NCBI GenBank assembly: GCA_964058845.1
Contig: CAXKVR010000128.1
Coordinates: 124,001-188,000, forward strand
DNA length: 64,000 bases
Direction: 5' to 3'
From: Carex sylvatica
Taxonomy: Eukaryota > Streptophyta > Magnoliopsida > Poales > Cyperaceae
Shown here: one piece after another, positions 34,040-45,327 of the stretch
Position numbering within the stretch: the first letter of the stretch is position 1
Layout of the letters: every line of letters begins with the position of its first letter
The notes under the pieces: model-generated
Database searches by the model: none
What the model was told of the DNA's origin: nothing
What the model saw: the letters and a program-made list of their open reading frames with translations, nothing else
Program-made: the position numbers and the translations under genes

Positions 34040-35096
34040 TATTCCCGAGGTAAGTGCTACTAAAACTCTCTATAAATTACCATCTAGAAATAACCGAGAA
34101 AAGCCACCAACATGGTACGTTCCGAAGGATGGAACAAGTGAGGAAGTAAGATATTCTATTGCTAATTATATAACCACTAAAAAATTGTCAGAACCCTTGA
34201 AAACCTTTGTGAACCAAATATCTTCAGTAAATGTACCCGAAAAAATAGAAGAAGCATTGAAAGACTATAATTGGGTAAAAGCAATGAAAGAGGAAATGGA
34301 TGCATTAGAGAAGAATGGTACTTGAAAATTAGTAACATTACCAGAAGGTAAGAAAACAATCGGGTGCAAATGGGTATATACTATAAAATACAATGCAGAG
34401 AAAAAAATTAGCAGATACAAAGCAAGATTAGTTGCAAAAGTATATACACAAACGTATGGTGTTGATTTTCAGGAAACATATTCTCACATGTTGCAAAATT
34501 AAATTATATCCGAGTTCTCTTATCTCTTGTAGCAAACCTAGACTGGCTACTACATCAATTTGATGTTAAAAATGTATTTTTGCATGGTAATTTGAAGGAG
34601 GAGATTTACATGGATATCCGACCTGGATATTGGTACCCAGAAACAACTATGAAAGTGTGTAAGTTGGAGAGAGCACTCTATGGGTTAAAAAAATTACCAA
34701 GAGCGTGGTTCGGTCGATTTTGTCAGGCAATGAAAGGTTATGGGTACACTCAGAGTGAATCTGACCACACAATGTTCTTTAAGAAATGTCGAGGTAAGAT
34801 ATCTGTGTTAATAATTTATATTGATGATGTGATTATTACATGAGATGATCATATGGAAGATAAAAGAATTAGAAGCTAGATTGTCAAAAGAATTTGAAAT
34901 GAAAAATTTTGGTGGTTTGAAATATTTTCTTGTAATAGAAGTATCACGCAACAAAGAAGGTATCTTTCTCTCTCAAAGAAAATACATACTTGATATTCTA
35001 ACTGAAGTTGGAATGATAGATTGTAAGTCAGCAGATACACCCATGGTTCAAAATTTGAAACTGGACATAGACCCAGATGGAAAAATCCAAAAATAA
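34040..35096 (+). pseudogene. Copia reverse transcriptase, interrupted
   Basis: Blocks in order: WVKAMKEEMDALEKNGT then a stop, KTIGCKWVYTIKYN, YGVDFQETYSHM, LDWLLHQFDVKNVFLHGNLK, CKLERALYGLKKLPRAWFGR, and VLIIYIDDVIIT with the catalytic YIDD, then GGLKYFLVIEVSRNKEGIFL up to 35096. Stops at about 34324, 34500 and 34842 and one frameshift near 34500 disable it. Confidence 0.88.
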
Positions 35097-35107
35097 GGAT
35101 TTAGGGT

Positions 35108-35438
35108 TGAAGTTACAAGCTAATACGTACAACAAGGTCCACATCCGATCCAGAAGAAAATCAAGCAACAGGGAAGGTTGAAGATTTAGTAAATAAATTA
35201 TATTTTTCTTGTTATTTTCTAGTTGCTTGTATAGGAAGATATATTATTATAATAGAAAGAATAAAAAAAAAGAATGAAATAAGACAAAATAAGAGGTGCA
35301 GGGGGCTTGCTTATTTATTGGCAGCAGCTCTCTTTGTAATGCACGTAAGAAAAAAAAATATTTGATTGAAATAAACAAATAGAGGGAGGGAATGATTGTG
35401 TTCTTGTTCTTTGTTATATTATTTTAATAATTTTGACA
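35108..35438 (+). repeat. Copia 3' LTR
   Basis: Matches the 5' LTR but has about 40 extra bases (35178-35225, including TTTTTCTTGTTATTTTCTAG) and lacks a short GAGCTTCATGGGA segment of the 5' copy. The LTRs have thus diverged by indels since insertion. Confidence 0.85.
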
Positions 35439-36189
35439 AGTTCATTGTGATTGCATTTCAATTAGGATGTAGTTGATGTTTTTTTTTAAATGCTCTACAC
35501 CTGAGATTTACGTGCTTCACACTTGAGGTTTAAATTGTTGTTTACGATGAATGGTATCTAAACCCTTATTGTTCGCAGTTTAATGTCCTGATGCATGAGT
35601 TTTAAATGCTATATTTGGTTGTAATTATTGATGATTTAGTCAATCGCTTGTTTTAAATGCTTGACTAATGATGTTTAAATGCATGAATTTTGATGTTTAA
35701 ATGATAGATTTGATTGTATACTGGATTTTGATTTTTTAGATGATCTTATATATTTAAATGATTAGTAGGTTAGTTATAGATGTTTACCACTTTACGTTTA
35801 GATGCATGATTGTAGTGTCTTATAGGTGCATACGAGGTTTGTGTTTTAAATTGTTATGTTTCAGTTGTAAATGCTTGATCGGGTAATATTGGATTGTTGA
35901 CATATGATGTTTAAATGGTTCAATATACTTGATGATTGCATATGTTCTGTTCAAGCCATCAATGCAAGTCAAGCAGAGGCTAGAGTAGTGTTAAAGGGAA
36001 ACAAACTATTAATGCAATATGTTGAGTGATTTCACGTTGTATTATCTGACTCTACTGAAACCGTGGCATCTCTACAAGGTGGGCTTCCTATTTTGTATGA
36101 TTGGAGGTCGTATGACGAGATCTGAAATGCCTGGAGGATGGAATTAACAAATGCTACAAGTGATCCAAAAACTATGCATTGTAGTATAA
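35439..36189. repeat. Degenerate ATGTTTAAATGCTTGA repeats and unassigned sequence
   Basis: Words of the type TGATGTTTAAATGCATGA recur about a dozen times between 35470 and 35930 with variable spacing. 35940-36180 has no recognisable function. Confidence 0.55.
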
Positions 36190-36220
36190 ACTAGTCAAGT
36201 GCCCGTGCGTTGCAACGGGG
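36190..36220 (-). mobile_element. Helitron-like 3' terminus (element would extend to the right)
   Basis: On the minus strand the stretch reads CCCGTTGCAACGCACGGG, then a short spacer and CTAGT. A GC hairpin a few bases before CTRR is the Helitron 3' signature, and this sequence class is common in plants. The 5' TC end was not identified, so the length is unknown. Confidence 0.55.
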
Positions 36221-36636
36221 GTTGAAATATTATTTTGATCACTTTTTTTAAATAATTTCTTCATTATGTGTTCATCAATAATAAAAGCAAATTATAACCT
36301 TAGAGCTTAATACTATATTGCGGCATCTCCATTGATGCAGTTGATTTGCAATTGCAAACAACTATCCTGAAATAATTGAAATCAATTTTATTTCTTAATT
36401 GCAAAACTCCTGCATTAATGCAATTTACAAATCAACATTTGAAAAATAATTTTGCATAAACTCAAATACATCCATGTAAAATTGCAAATTAGAAAAATAT
36501 AAGGGTAATAATGAAAATATTATTTTCACAAAGAAATCAGTGCCATCGTTGGAAAGGAGAAAGGGACGCATGGAGAAGAAAATTCATATCATCTGAGATA
36601 TCTCAAATTTTGCCTTGACTTTTTGGAAAATCTAAA

Positions 36637-36990
36637 CCGTTCAAATACAGTCTACACGAATCTCGAAGCTCAATAATACTGGCCCTACGCTACCCCCGAA
36701 TAGGCACCGGACACGTGGGTCACCGAAAGGTTGAGATATCTCAGAGCCGTTCAAATACTTCCTGCACGAATCTCGAAGCTCAATAATACTGGCCCTGCGC
36801 TACCCCCGAATAGGCACCGGACACGTGGGTCAAGCAAAAGTTGAGATATCACGAGAAAACACGGAGAGTCCGTATCCTCTGAGAGATCTCAACTTTTGCA
36901 TGACCCACGTGTCCGGTGCCTATTCGAGGGTAGCGCAGGGGCCAGTATTATTTGAGGTTCGAGATTCGTGCAGAAAGTATTTAAACAGTT
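36637..36990. repeat. 110-bp unit in two direct copies and one inverted copy
   Basis: CCGTTCAAATAC starts copies at 36637 and 36747; each contains ATCTCGAAGCTCAATAATAC and GAATAGGCACCGGACACGTG. The unit reads inverted at about 36885-36990 inside the MITE that follows. Related diverged words (AGTATTATTGG, GAGATTCGTGC) recur at about 37795-37820. Confidence 0.8.
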
Positions 36991-37039
36991 GAGATTTTTC
37001 ATAAAGTCACGCAAAGTTTGAGATACCTCAGAGGATACG
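36871..37039. mobile_element. Short MITE with CGTATCCTCTGAG termini
   Basis: CGTATCCTCTGAGAGATCTC on the left and, inverted, CGTATCCTCTGAGGTATCTC on the right, both followed inwards by AACTTTTGC/AACTTTGCG and TGAC. The outer 11 bases are the same as those of the MITE at 43324. Confidence 0.7.
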
Positions 37040-37041
37040 AA

Positions 37042-39215
37042 TTCGAAAAAGTTAGAAACAGTAGAAAACGCGTGGAAAAAAAAAGATTCAGTGATACAAT
37101 TTCTATGTGGCATTATATGTAGCATGGATATAAATCACTAAATTTAGATTTCTACACGTTTGACAACATGAAACAGGTGCATAAAATCAAAATTATTTAT
37201 TAAAGGCTGAAATTAAAATATGTTTTGATGAGTGGTTGAGATTTATAGAATCAACGGCTTAGATTTTCTCTTGACAAATAGAGAGTTGGATCCCAAAAAA
37301 ATATGCATGCTATTTAGTAGGAAGGATGAAGAGAGATTGAAGATAACCCATACTTTGGCAAACCAGGGTAGGCTCTATGGCTGGTATAGAACGGTATCTA
37401 CAAATCCTTTGTTTCAAATTCATGTATTGATGTAATAAGATATTTATTTAATTGGCCTACGGGCTGTTTGAATACCTTAAAAAAAAAGTTAAAACATTTT
37501 TGGGTGGAAAAATTGGAAAGTTATTCTATAATTAGAAAAAGTGCAAGATGAAATTAATGGATTTATATATTATTTTTTCATTTGGATTCTATTCATGATT
37601 TTTTCAAGTTCATAATTTAGACTTTTTGCAATTTCATACTATCAGCAACAACGGTCCATCTCTCCATAACTAATAAGGCAAGATTTAGTAATATGTAATA
37701 ACGGTGTATTCACCATTTCACCTTGAACTCTTTCATCCAGCTCACTTTATGGTTTGAGATTAAATCTCATCTGAGTTTGGATTCGGGCTAGGACAGTATT
37801 ATTGGTCTTTGAGATTCGTGCCAAGTTAAAAAGAGAGGTCAGGATCAACTAATTGTAAAATATTCCCTTTTCAGGTAATGGAGATGATGTCATTCGATCA
37901 CATGCGCGTCACCATTAAGGACACCTTGCGCACCACCATGTTACGGGCAACTTGCTATTTTGTATTGTCTTATAATGATTAGAATAATATATTCAATCAA
38001 GATTCATTATTAATTGTATCCATTCATTATTGTACATTGCCTATCCACTGCACCTAATTCTAACTAAACCAACTGTACTCGTGTTAGTTGTTACTATTTC
38101 ATATATATTATATATTCATCTTCATAATAAAATATCAAAACACTCTCATTTCCAGAAAGGTTTCCTGTTAATTAGCGGTGGTTGGTGTCTTGGTGAATCA
38201 CATCTTCCTTTTCTTTTGTATAATTTTTAAATATGACTAATAAATAAGAATCATTTGTTTCAAAAACATAATGACTTTTTATTTTAAACGTGTCTTCTCA
38301 TTTTATTTTCTTTCTTTAACACTTTCTTTATTTTTATAAAGGTTATTGATACCGAATGAGTTTATCGTACTAATCCCTTTCGTTTTTAATTGTTCACCCT
38401 AAACAAACTGATGATTTTTAACTGACTCAAGAATAAAAATATTGTATCGTACACTTTCTTTAATTATTGCATTCTAATAATTAAATAGAAAAAAATAATG
38501 TTTAATTTATTATAAAATGAATAATTTTATAAGTTAGTTCAGAGTTGGATTAACAAACAATTAGAAGAAGTTTGCATTCTTTAGTCAATAAATATTAAAC
38601 AACCATAAACATAATTTTTTCATTGTAATATTTCACTAAATCTTGGTAACAAAACAATCACACAGATAAATAACTCCATTTCATATCCAAAATATTCAAT
38701 TTTTGTCGGGGTTTAAAAAGAACATAAAATGTTGTATATATATGGGCATGAAATATATTTTATACTGTACTCAGAAAGAGATTTGAAATAAAAAAAAAAA
38801 AATTGTTTACAGAAACGAAGAGGTCTTGACGTTGTTGTTTCCAAAGTAATTGACCTTAATTATATTTTTTCTACTATAAAAGCCCCCAGATTTCATTAGC
38901 ACCATAGAAAAATTTAGATCTTGAAATACATACCTAGAAAAATTCCAATGAGATTCTTCTCAGATCAGAATACTTATCGATGAACGTACAATTTGACAAG
39001 TTCGATCTATGGTCCTTAATTATGCAATTTTATAAGTAATAAAGATTATTTTTATAAATGATTAAAAACTTAAAAATGGAAAAGTTTAGTAAATGCGACT
39101 ATCATGTTATGGTATAATTATATCTTATCATGACAACATGGATAAATTTTCCAAATAAAAATATAATGAGAATAATATATTAATATAATAGTATGGAGGA
39201 ATATGAAATACCCGA
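37042..39215. other. AT-rich stretch without recognised genes
   Basis: Possible Helitron interior at first. Around 37740-37850 is a diverged relative of the 110-bp unit. The frames 37232-37435 and 38030-38230 resemble no family. The rest is low-complexity AT sequence. Confidence 0.5.
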
Positions 39216-39959
39216 GGTTGTGCCAAAGCCAAATAATTTGTTAAAGTACAGCAGGCTAGGGTTCCAAAGGATGGTATTTAACACCCCAGTGTCCGACACT
39301 CTGTAGATTAGCAAATCAAGGAATATACTAAAGTACAACAGGCTCTAGAAAAAAAAATGAAACTTTAGTAATTGTACAATTATCAAATTAAAAAAAAAAC
39401 GTGGGGTGCAAATGAGTTTATAAAATTAAGTACAATAGTAATGATGCTATAGAACGGTATAAGGCGATATTAGTTGCGATAGGTTTATTTAAATATATGA
39501 GATTGACTTCAGTAAAACCTTTGCACCAGTGATAAAAATGTATACCATTAGAAGTTTAGAACTTTATTTTATATTACGGTAAATAATAACTGGAATCTAT
39601 ACCAAATAGATATCAATAAAAAATAAAAAATTTCAACGAACATTTAAGATGAAGTATACATGAACCTAAATTAACAGTTCCGATTATTCCTTATTATCCA
39701 AATTAAAGTAATGGAGACACATTATCTTATATTGTATAGGTAGATGACATCAAAATTACTGCAAAATACATAAATGAAAAAAAAAAAAAAAAACGAATTA
39801 AAAAAATAAATGATATCAAGGATCTTGGATATCTAAATTTTATTTTTTATTTTTTAGGAATATAGGTAGCTTACTCAAAGTTAAACTAGGTTGCAAACTT
39901 TTCTCCGCACACATTGATGGCAAATATAAATTAAATAGTGAAGATGTAGGTCCTAATCG

Positions 39960-41010
39960 ACGAGAGTAGGATAGGAGTTGATAGGCAACTAGAGTTGTGG
40001 AGACAGACTCTAAAATCAAAGGGTTTTAGACTTAATAGGACTAAAACCGAGTATATGAGGTGCGAGTTCAGCGGTGTCAGGTTAGATGATGGAAATGTCA
40101 CTTTGGCTGGACAAGTAGTACCTATGAATGACACATTTCGATATTTGCGGTCGATATTGCAGAGTGATGGTGAGATTGATGAAGATGTTAGCCATAGGAT
40201 TCGAGCGGAGTGGGTCAAATGGCGACATGCATCTAGCATCCTATGTGACATAAAAGTCCCACAAAAGCTCAAAAGCAAGTTCTACTGGATGGTTATCAGA
40301 CCTACAATGTTATATGGTCCAGAATGTTGGGTTACTAAAAGACAACATGTTTAAAAGATAAGTGTAGAAGAGATGCATATGTTGCGGTGAAGTTGTGGTC
40401 ATACAAGACGGGACTGCATCAGAAATGATGATATACGTGACAGACTTGGGGTAGCACCGATTGAAGAGAAGATCATCCAAAATCGTTTGAGATGGGGTTT
40501 GAACATCTCCAAAGGAGGCCTCCTGAAGCACCTGTGCGTACTGAAATTATAAGGTGTATAGAAAACACAAGGAGAGACAGAGGTCAACCACGATTGATAT
40601 AGGACAAAGCAGTAAAAAGAGACTTGAATGAGTGAAATATAGCTAAGGAGTGGGCTTCGGACAGGAGCGTATGGAAGCTAGCGATTCATGTACCAGAACC
40701 ATGACCTAGTGCTGGTTAGGGATTATTTAGGGATAATATTATAAGTCCTAGGTCATTGGAGTATGAATTTGGAGTCAAGAATGTAAGCTTAGGACTTTGA
40801 CCTCTACGATTAGGTAGAATATAGTTAATATTAGTATTAGTATTATTACTATCACTTTCACTTTTACTTTTATTTTTATTTTTATTATTTTATTTTATTA
40901 CTACTTTATTACTACTTAATTTTTATTTTATGATTGTGATTGGGTTTCATTTCTAGTCCATCCCAACTTGTTTGAAACTAAAGGCTTGGTTGTTGTTGTT
41001 GTATATGATT
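39960..41010 (+). pseudogene. LINE 3' part: end of reverse transcriptase
   Basis: The frame 39995-40354 ([60 protein letters not shown]) is the widespread plant LINE RT tail. It continues with stops as GHTRRDCIRNDDIRDRLGVA and AIHVPEP-like words. The 3' end has TCCCAACTTGTTTGAAACTA followed by (TTG)n, the usual tail of this family. It is 5'-truncated and inserted in copia sequence. Confidence 0.82.
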
Positions 41011-41640
41011 ATAACCTATGCGGATATTTCTTTTTTGGTATGCCAAATAAGTAAATTGATACATTCACCTAGAACACCGCACTTAGAGGCTATAAATAAA
41101 TTTTTGAGATACCTAAAGAAAATACCCATAAGAAAATTAATGAATGTTCCTATTCCGATGTAGATTGGGCGGGAGTTTCGATAGAAAATTCACCACCAAC
41201 TTTTGCACTTTTATAGGTGGGAATTTGAAAAAATAATATATCATGGGACGATCTAGTGCGGAGGCGAGTGTCGAGCTATGGCATCAACCGCGGGTGAATT
41301 AATGTGACTCAAGCAACTTCTCAAGGAAATGGGCAATGAATTCACTCAAGCCATGCAAATTAAATGTATTGCGACACGGATATTGGCATTGCATTGATTC
41401 GGGTATGTCACAAACAAACCAAGCACATAGAGGTGGATTGCTACTTTTTTTGAGAAATGATCCAAACAAAGAAATAGAGATACCATATATACAAATCAAA
41501 GAGCAATTAACTGATCGCTTCACCAAAGAGATGGTTCTGAAACAATTCGACAATATCACAAGTAAGCTAGAATTGTACAATATATACATTGCTAGTTTGA
41601 TAGGGAGTGTTAAAATTATAGAAGAAATAGAATAAGATTG
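41011..41640 (+). pseudogene. Copia RNase H fragment
   Basis: In shifting frames: DTFT...LRGYK...RYLKKIP, DVDWAGVS, the block around AEAEYRAMAS-type sequence (about 41255-41290, broken), ELMWLKQLLKEMG-like, then IEIPYIQIKEQLTDRFTKEM and LASLIGSVKI-like end. These are the usual C-terminal copia motifs up to the LTR. Confidence 0.72.
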
Positions 41641-41855
41641 ATCTCAGACACTCATCATTGATCAAAGAGCTAGGATTAGATCAAATAGAAAATTCCACTT
41701 ATGGTAAGAAAACCAACGGTACACCAATCAGTAGGTACCAAAAGTAGAAAGAAAAGAAAAGGCACGTAACTATCTTTGTAATATAAATAGAACTACAACT
41801 TGTAATATTTTCAATACAAATCATCACCATCCGTCGGCTCTACCTCTGTAATGAA
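41607..41855 (+). repeat. Copia 3' LTR (second element)
   Basis: Begins TGTTAAAATTATAG after AGGGAG; contains a TATAAATAG-type box (AATATAAATAGAAC near 41780) and a downstream pyrimidine-rich end. The right limit is uncertain and there is no 5' LTR for comparison. Confidence 0.55.
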
Positions 41856-42193
41856 AGGTGGCTAAGTGCGCCTTTTAAACAATGGAAAACAATGGAAAAA
41901 CAGTAAACCACTCTTTTATTTATATAACAGAATATACACAACTCCACTGACGATAATACAGATAACAATCACAACTTAAAAACATATAACACTTAAATTT
42001 AGATGACAATACAATTATTACCCAATCATGATAAGCAAGAGAGTTTATTCAGAAAAATGACAAGCAAGAGAGGTTCACACCTTGTAGTACGCTAGAGCTT
42101 ACAAACAAATATTACGGTACGTACACAGTACCAAGCAAATTATGATATTTTAGGTTCTTCATAAATCATAATCTGCATAAACACACAAGGTGG
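41856..42193. other. 3' flank of the HIPP gene
   Basis: AT-rich, no repeats or reading frames of note; it would include the 3' untranslated region of the minus-strand gene next to it. Confidence 0.5.
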
Positions 42194-43088
42194 TCACATG
42201 ATGCTACAAGTCTGTTCCGTGGATTCAAGGGTGATATTATTTGACACAATTTTCTCGCAGTTACTCCACTGTCGAGTACCCCCATAACTGGGTCCACTGC
42301 TGCAACTGGGCCCGCTCCGTCCGGGCCAACTCTCCACCCCACAAGAGCAACACCTGAAGCAATTGGACCATGCTATCCAGCATGGACAAGGACGAGCACA
42401 ACAAATAATTGTTACTTGTAGCTTTGGTGGTTGGTTCGGTTGTCGTTGTGTCGGGCATTCGCATATTCGGTTGCATCTGCATTTGAATGGGTCCTCACAT
42501 TCTTTCATGCATTTCTCCTCACATTCTTTCTTGCATTTTTCCATGCGTTTTTTTATTTCCTTGTAGTGTTCCTCGCATTTGTTTATGAAAACTTTCTTCT
42601 TTTCATCAACTACAGGCGGGATGGTAGGTTGTGGGCCTTGTGGCGGCTTGATGTCTATGCCTTTGATTACTTTAGGAAGCTTGCAAAGCAGCTTTCTTTT
42701 GAGTTGCTCGGGATCAGAAGGGCAAGATACCAGCACAACATCTTTCTTCTCGTCATATTCAATTGACACAATTTGCATGCACACCTTACCTAGTTAACGA
42801 GAAAAAAATAACAAGAATATATATATGGTTATTGATGTTCATAATGTAATTGTACATGCACAATTTAGCAAAGATTATGAACAATTCTCTTATGTCATTG
42901 TACGTACGTTGCATCCGACAGAGATAATCCTGGATTGCTTGTCGACAACGGCAGCAACTTAGGTCCACTTTTATAACGAGTTTATACATCTACAATTAAC
43001 AAGATTATATATACGATTAATTTTGAAGCAATTGAAATAGTTTACTAAAAGAATGGAAATGGAGTTAAATGCTAACCTTGTCTCCCAT
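42194..43088 (-). CDS. Heavy-metal-associated isoprenylated plant protein (HIPP), Pi21-like
   Basis: Three coding exons on the minus strand: 43088-43077 (MGDK, then AAG|GTTAGC), 42989-42908 (after TTGTAG; MYKLVIKVDLSCCRC...YLCRMQ, then AAC|GTACGT) and 42789-42194 (after ACTAG). Joined they are in frame and give 229 residues. Residues 5-75 form an HMA fold with the metal-binding CCRC motif (IKVDLSCCRCRQAI, IVSIEYDEKKDVVLVSCPSD, KLLCKLPKVIKGIDI). Then come a proline linker, a Lys/Glu/Cys-rich helix-like stretch (EEHYKEIKKRMEKCKKECEE), Cys-rich CRCNRICECP, CCARPCPCW and NCFRCCSCG, and the C-terminal CSIM, a CaaX farnesylation box. This plan matches the HIPP subgroup of rice Pi21, a susceptibility-type factor to blast. 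Metal delivery or a role in defence is inferred from family only. The ATG context ACAATGG is good. Confidence 0.85.
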
Positions 43089-43323
43089 TGTTAGATAGGG
43101 GTCGGTATGACGGACCTTTGGTTATAGTGATTCAATAAGAGCTGCAAGGTTCTCTTTAAACTGTGCTAGGTATTTCCAGCATCCAATTAGACACAGACAC
43201 CTGTCTTCTTTTTTGTTTATTTGATCTGCTAACTTCTTCTATATCACTTTTCGTCTTTGTTAATACTATAATTTTGTGGTTTTGAAGTGGGTCGGTGGTT
43301 GGGTCCGGCTCTTTTCTGAATTC

Positions 43324-43531
43324 GTATCCTCTGCATTAACTCAAAAAGGAATTTTTTGAGTTAATGTATATTAACCATTATATTAACTTTAAGATTCGTA
43401 CAGATTAAATCTGCACTAATATTAAAGAATTCCTACATTATAGGCAGAGATCGAATGAGTTCCGTTTACAATCAAACGGACCAGATACATTAACTCAAAA
43501 GATGCTCTTTTGAGTTAATGCAGAGGATGCG
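43324..43531. mobile_element. MITE with 20-bp perfect inverted termini upstream of the HIPP gene
   Basis: TCCTCTGCATTAACTCAAAA at 43327-43346 is perfectly inverted at 43508-43527, extended by CGTA / TGCG outside. It lies about 240 bases upstream of the HIPP start codon, so it may sit in that gene's promoter. Confidence 0.8.
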
Positions 43532-43775
43532 GACTCCCCTTTACTGAACCTAGCTAGGAAGGCACTATTTCTATATGTTTTCGCACATGCTATTGATATA
43601 TATATATCATAATAACGAGGGAAAAGATAATATCAAGCCATATCAACTTATTTATATGTTTTAAATAATAGTTTTTGTCAACTTCGATATTTATTTAGTT
43701 TTGTCAACTTCGATATCAAATTTATTTCTCACAAAAGACTTTTCTTTTGTGAGAACTAAATTTCTATTTATTTTA
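43532..43775. other. AT-rich spacer
   Basis: Contains the direct repeat TTTTGTCAACTTCGATAT at about 43673 and 43699 and the self-complementary AAAGACTTTTCTTTTGTGAG. No gene. Confidence 0.45.
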
Positions 43776-44200
43776 GAAAAGGGTTCAAACGTTTTTATTT
43801 TTTGTATCTTCATCATACTTTCATTTTAAAAATATTAATAATTCAAAATTTAAATCATATATAAATGTCAAAATAAAATAGTTATATGTGATCTATGTTT
43901 TTTTTTTCTTTCCGTGCTTATAAAAAATTATGACATTTGAATTTTTTTTTTATGTGAATTAATAAGTTGAAATATCAACGTCTACAAATTATCAAAATTA
44001 GTACAATTTTACAAGCTATTGATGACAACCAAAACAAAGTTCAAATATCATAATTTTTTACACATACATAAATAAAATAATGTAGATCATATCGGACGGT
44101 TTTATTGTGACTTTTATATTTTAAATTTTGAATTATTAAAAACTTTAAAAATAAAAAAATGATAGAAACATAAAAAGTAAAGACATTTGAAACCTTTTCA
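43776..44200. mobile_element. Hairpin MITE, relative of the 6707 element
   Basis: Left GAAAAGGGTTCAAACG and right ACATTTGAAACCTTTTC are inverse; inner CGTCAAAATAAA-type words and the paired ATGTGATCTATG / TAGATCATAT match the copy at 6707-7122. Confidence 0.65.
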
Positions 44201-44564
44201 TATTTAAAAAAAAAAGATTAAAGAAATTATTTCGGCAAAGAGCCGGATCCGAATTATAATTTTTTTGCCACAATGCCCAACGCATTATTTACCTAATCCA
44301 CAAGGCACATGTGCTCTATTTTTGTCATCTAGTACCACACTTATAAATATCAAATAATTTCTTCCAACAATTGATTATATTACTTAGCCTCCTTTTTTTT
44401 CAAATTGAATATATATATATGAATATATATGTACATATGTATAGAGAGAGAGAGATGTTGAGCCCCGATTAAGCTATATTTTTGTGCATAGAATTTAACT
44501 AAATTTATTTTATTATTATCGCTACTATCTTAAAATTTTTGTTGGCGGTTAATATGACGAACTG
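44201..44564. other. Spacer with AT and AG microsatellites
   Basis: No coding content; an ATATATATATGAATATATATG tract and (GA)n near 44440-44455. Confidence 0.45.
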
Positions 44565-44754
44565 AAAGCAAATCTGCTGCAATTTCAAAGGATCGCAGGG
44601 TTCTACGAGTCTAATTTCAACCATTTATTTATTGGAATGTAGGAATCTCGAAAGATGTTAATTTTTGTGCAGGAATCTCAAAACATATGAACGGTTGGAA
44701 TTATAGAATCGCTGGAATCCTGCAATCCTTTGGAATCGCAGCGGATTTATTTCC
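44565..44754. mobile_element. Mutator-like hairpin MITE, ~190 bp
   Basis: Arms AAATCTGCTGCAATTTCAAA and (inverted right) AAATCCGCTGCGATTCCAAA pair, as do CTAATTTCAACCATT and AACGGTTGGAATTATAG. Flanking 11-bp direct repeats ATGACGAACTG (44554-44564) and ATGATGAACTG (44755-44765) differ by one base. Confidence 0.7.
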
Positions 44755-44765
44755 ATGATGAACTG

Positions 44766-45327
44766 GAGGAGGTTGTACAAGTAACTCGTGGTTTTCCTGT
44801 AACTCAATTTGAACAGGTACGGCTTGATGCATAATTTGTGCGCTTTTCATGCTAAAAGGTTAATGACTGCTCACATCAAAGCCTACTAACTAATACGTCA
44901 CCATGAAACGTCATTTATGACCCCAAAATTGCACCAACATAGGAGTATATGAGAGAGACGGAAACAACAATACAGTAGCTCTTAGGCGTTCTCATCACAT
45001 TTTTTTTTCCATTAGCACACCAACATCTTTCATTTATAACCCTAAAAATTATTGATTTTTTTCTAGATGTTCCTTTCCCTTTTTTCTTCTCAAACTAGAG
45101 AATACTCTTTTTCACATTTGTGTTATATATAAATGAATGAAGCCATACTATTTTTAGCTTTTAGTTTATATACTATATATATGTTAAGTAATTATATACT
45201 TCCAATTAAAGAAATAAGTTAGGTTAAAATTTAGATTGGACGCTTGAGTGTGGTCAAAATTCTAAATGCCAACCGATATATATATTGTGGACTTATGATG
45301 TACATATAATACTGAAATGAAGTAGAC
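44766..45327. other. AT-rich spacer without features
   Basis: Nothing coding or repetitive of note apart from short AT runs. Confidence 0.45.

Larger units (their letters stand above)
31658..35438 (+). mobile_element. Degenerate Ty1/copia retrotransposon with both LTRs
   Basis: Direct repeats at 31658-31950 and 35108-35438, a primer-binding site beside the first, and gag, protease, integrase and reverse transcriptase remnants in copia order. RNase H is missing: RT stops about 12 bases before the 3' LTR. No 5-bp target duplication was seen (TATGT versus AGTTC). Confidence 0.88.
39216..41855 (+). mobile_element. Second Ty1/copia remnant, split by a LINE insertion
   Basis: An RT fragment (YEIDFSKTFAPVIKMYTIRS, about 39496-39555) lies left of the LINE and an RNase H fragment lies right of it, in collinear order. 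They are followed by a polypurine-like AGGGAG and a 3' LTR starting TGTTAAAATT at about 41607. Gag, protease, integrase and the 5' LTR are not seen. Confidence 0.75.

Noticed and set aside
40310..40587. Minus-strand frames across the LINE
   Set aside because: They oppose the recognisable LINE reverse transcriptase tail on the plus strand.
42261..42797. Plus-strand and alternate frames across the HIPP third exon
   Set aside because: The minus-strand exon has conserved HMA continuation, Cys motifs and CSIM end; the others are shadows.
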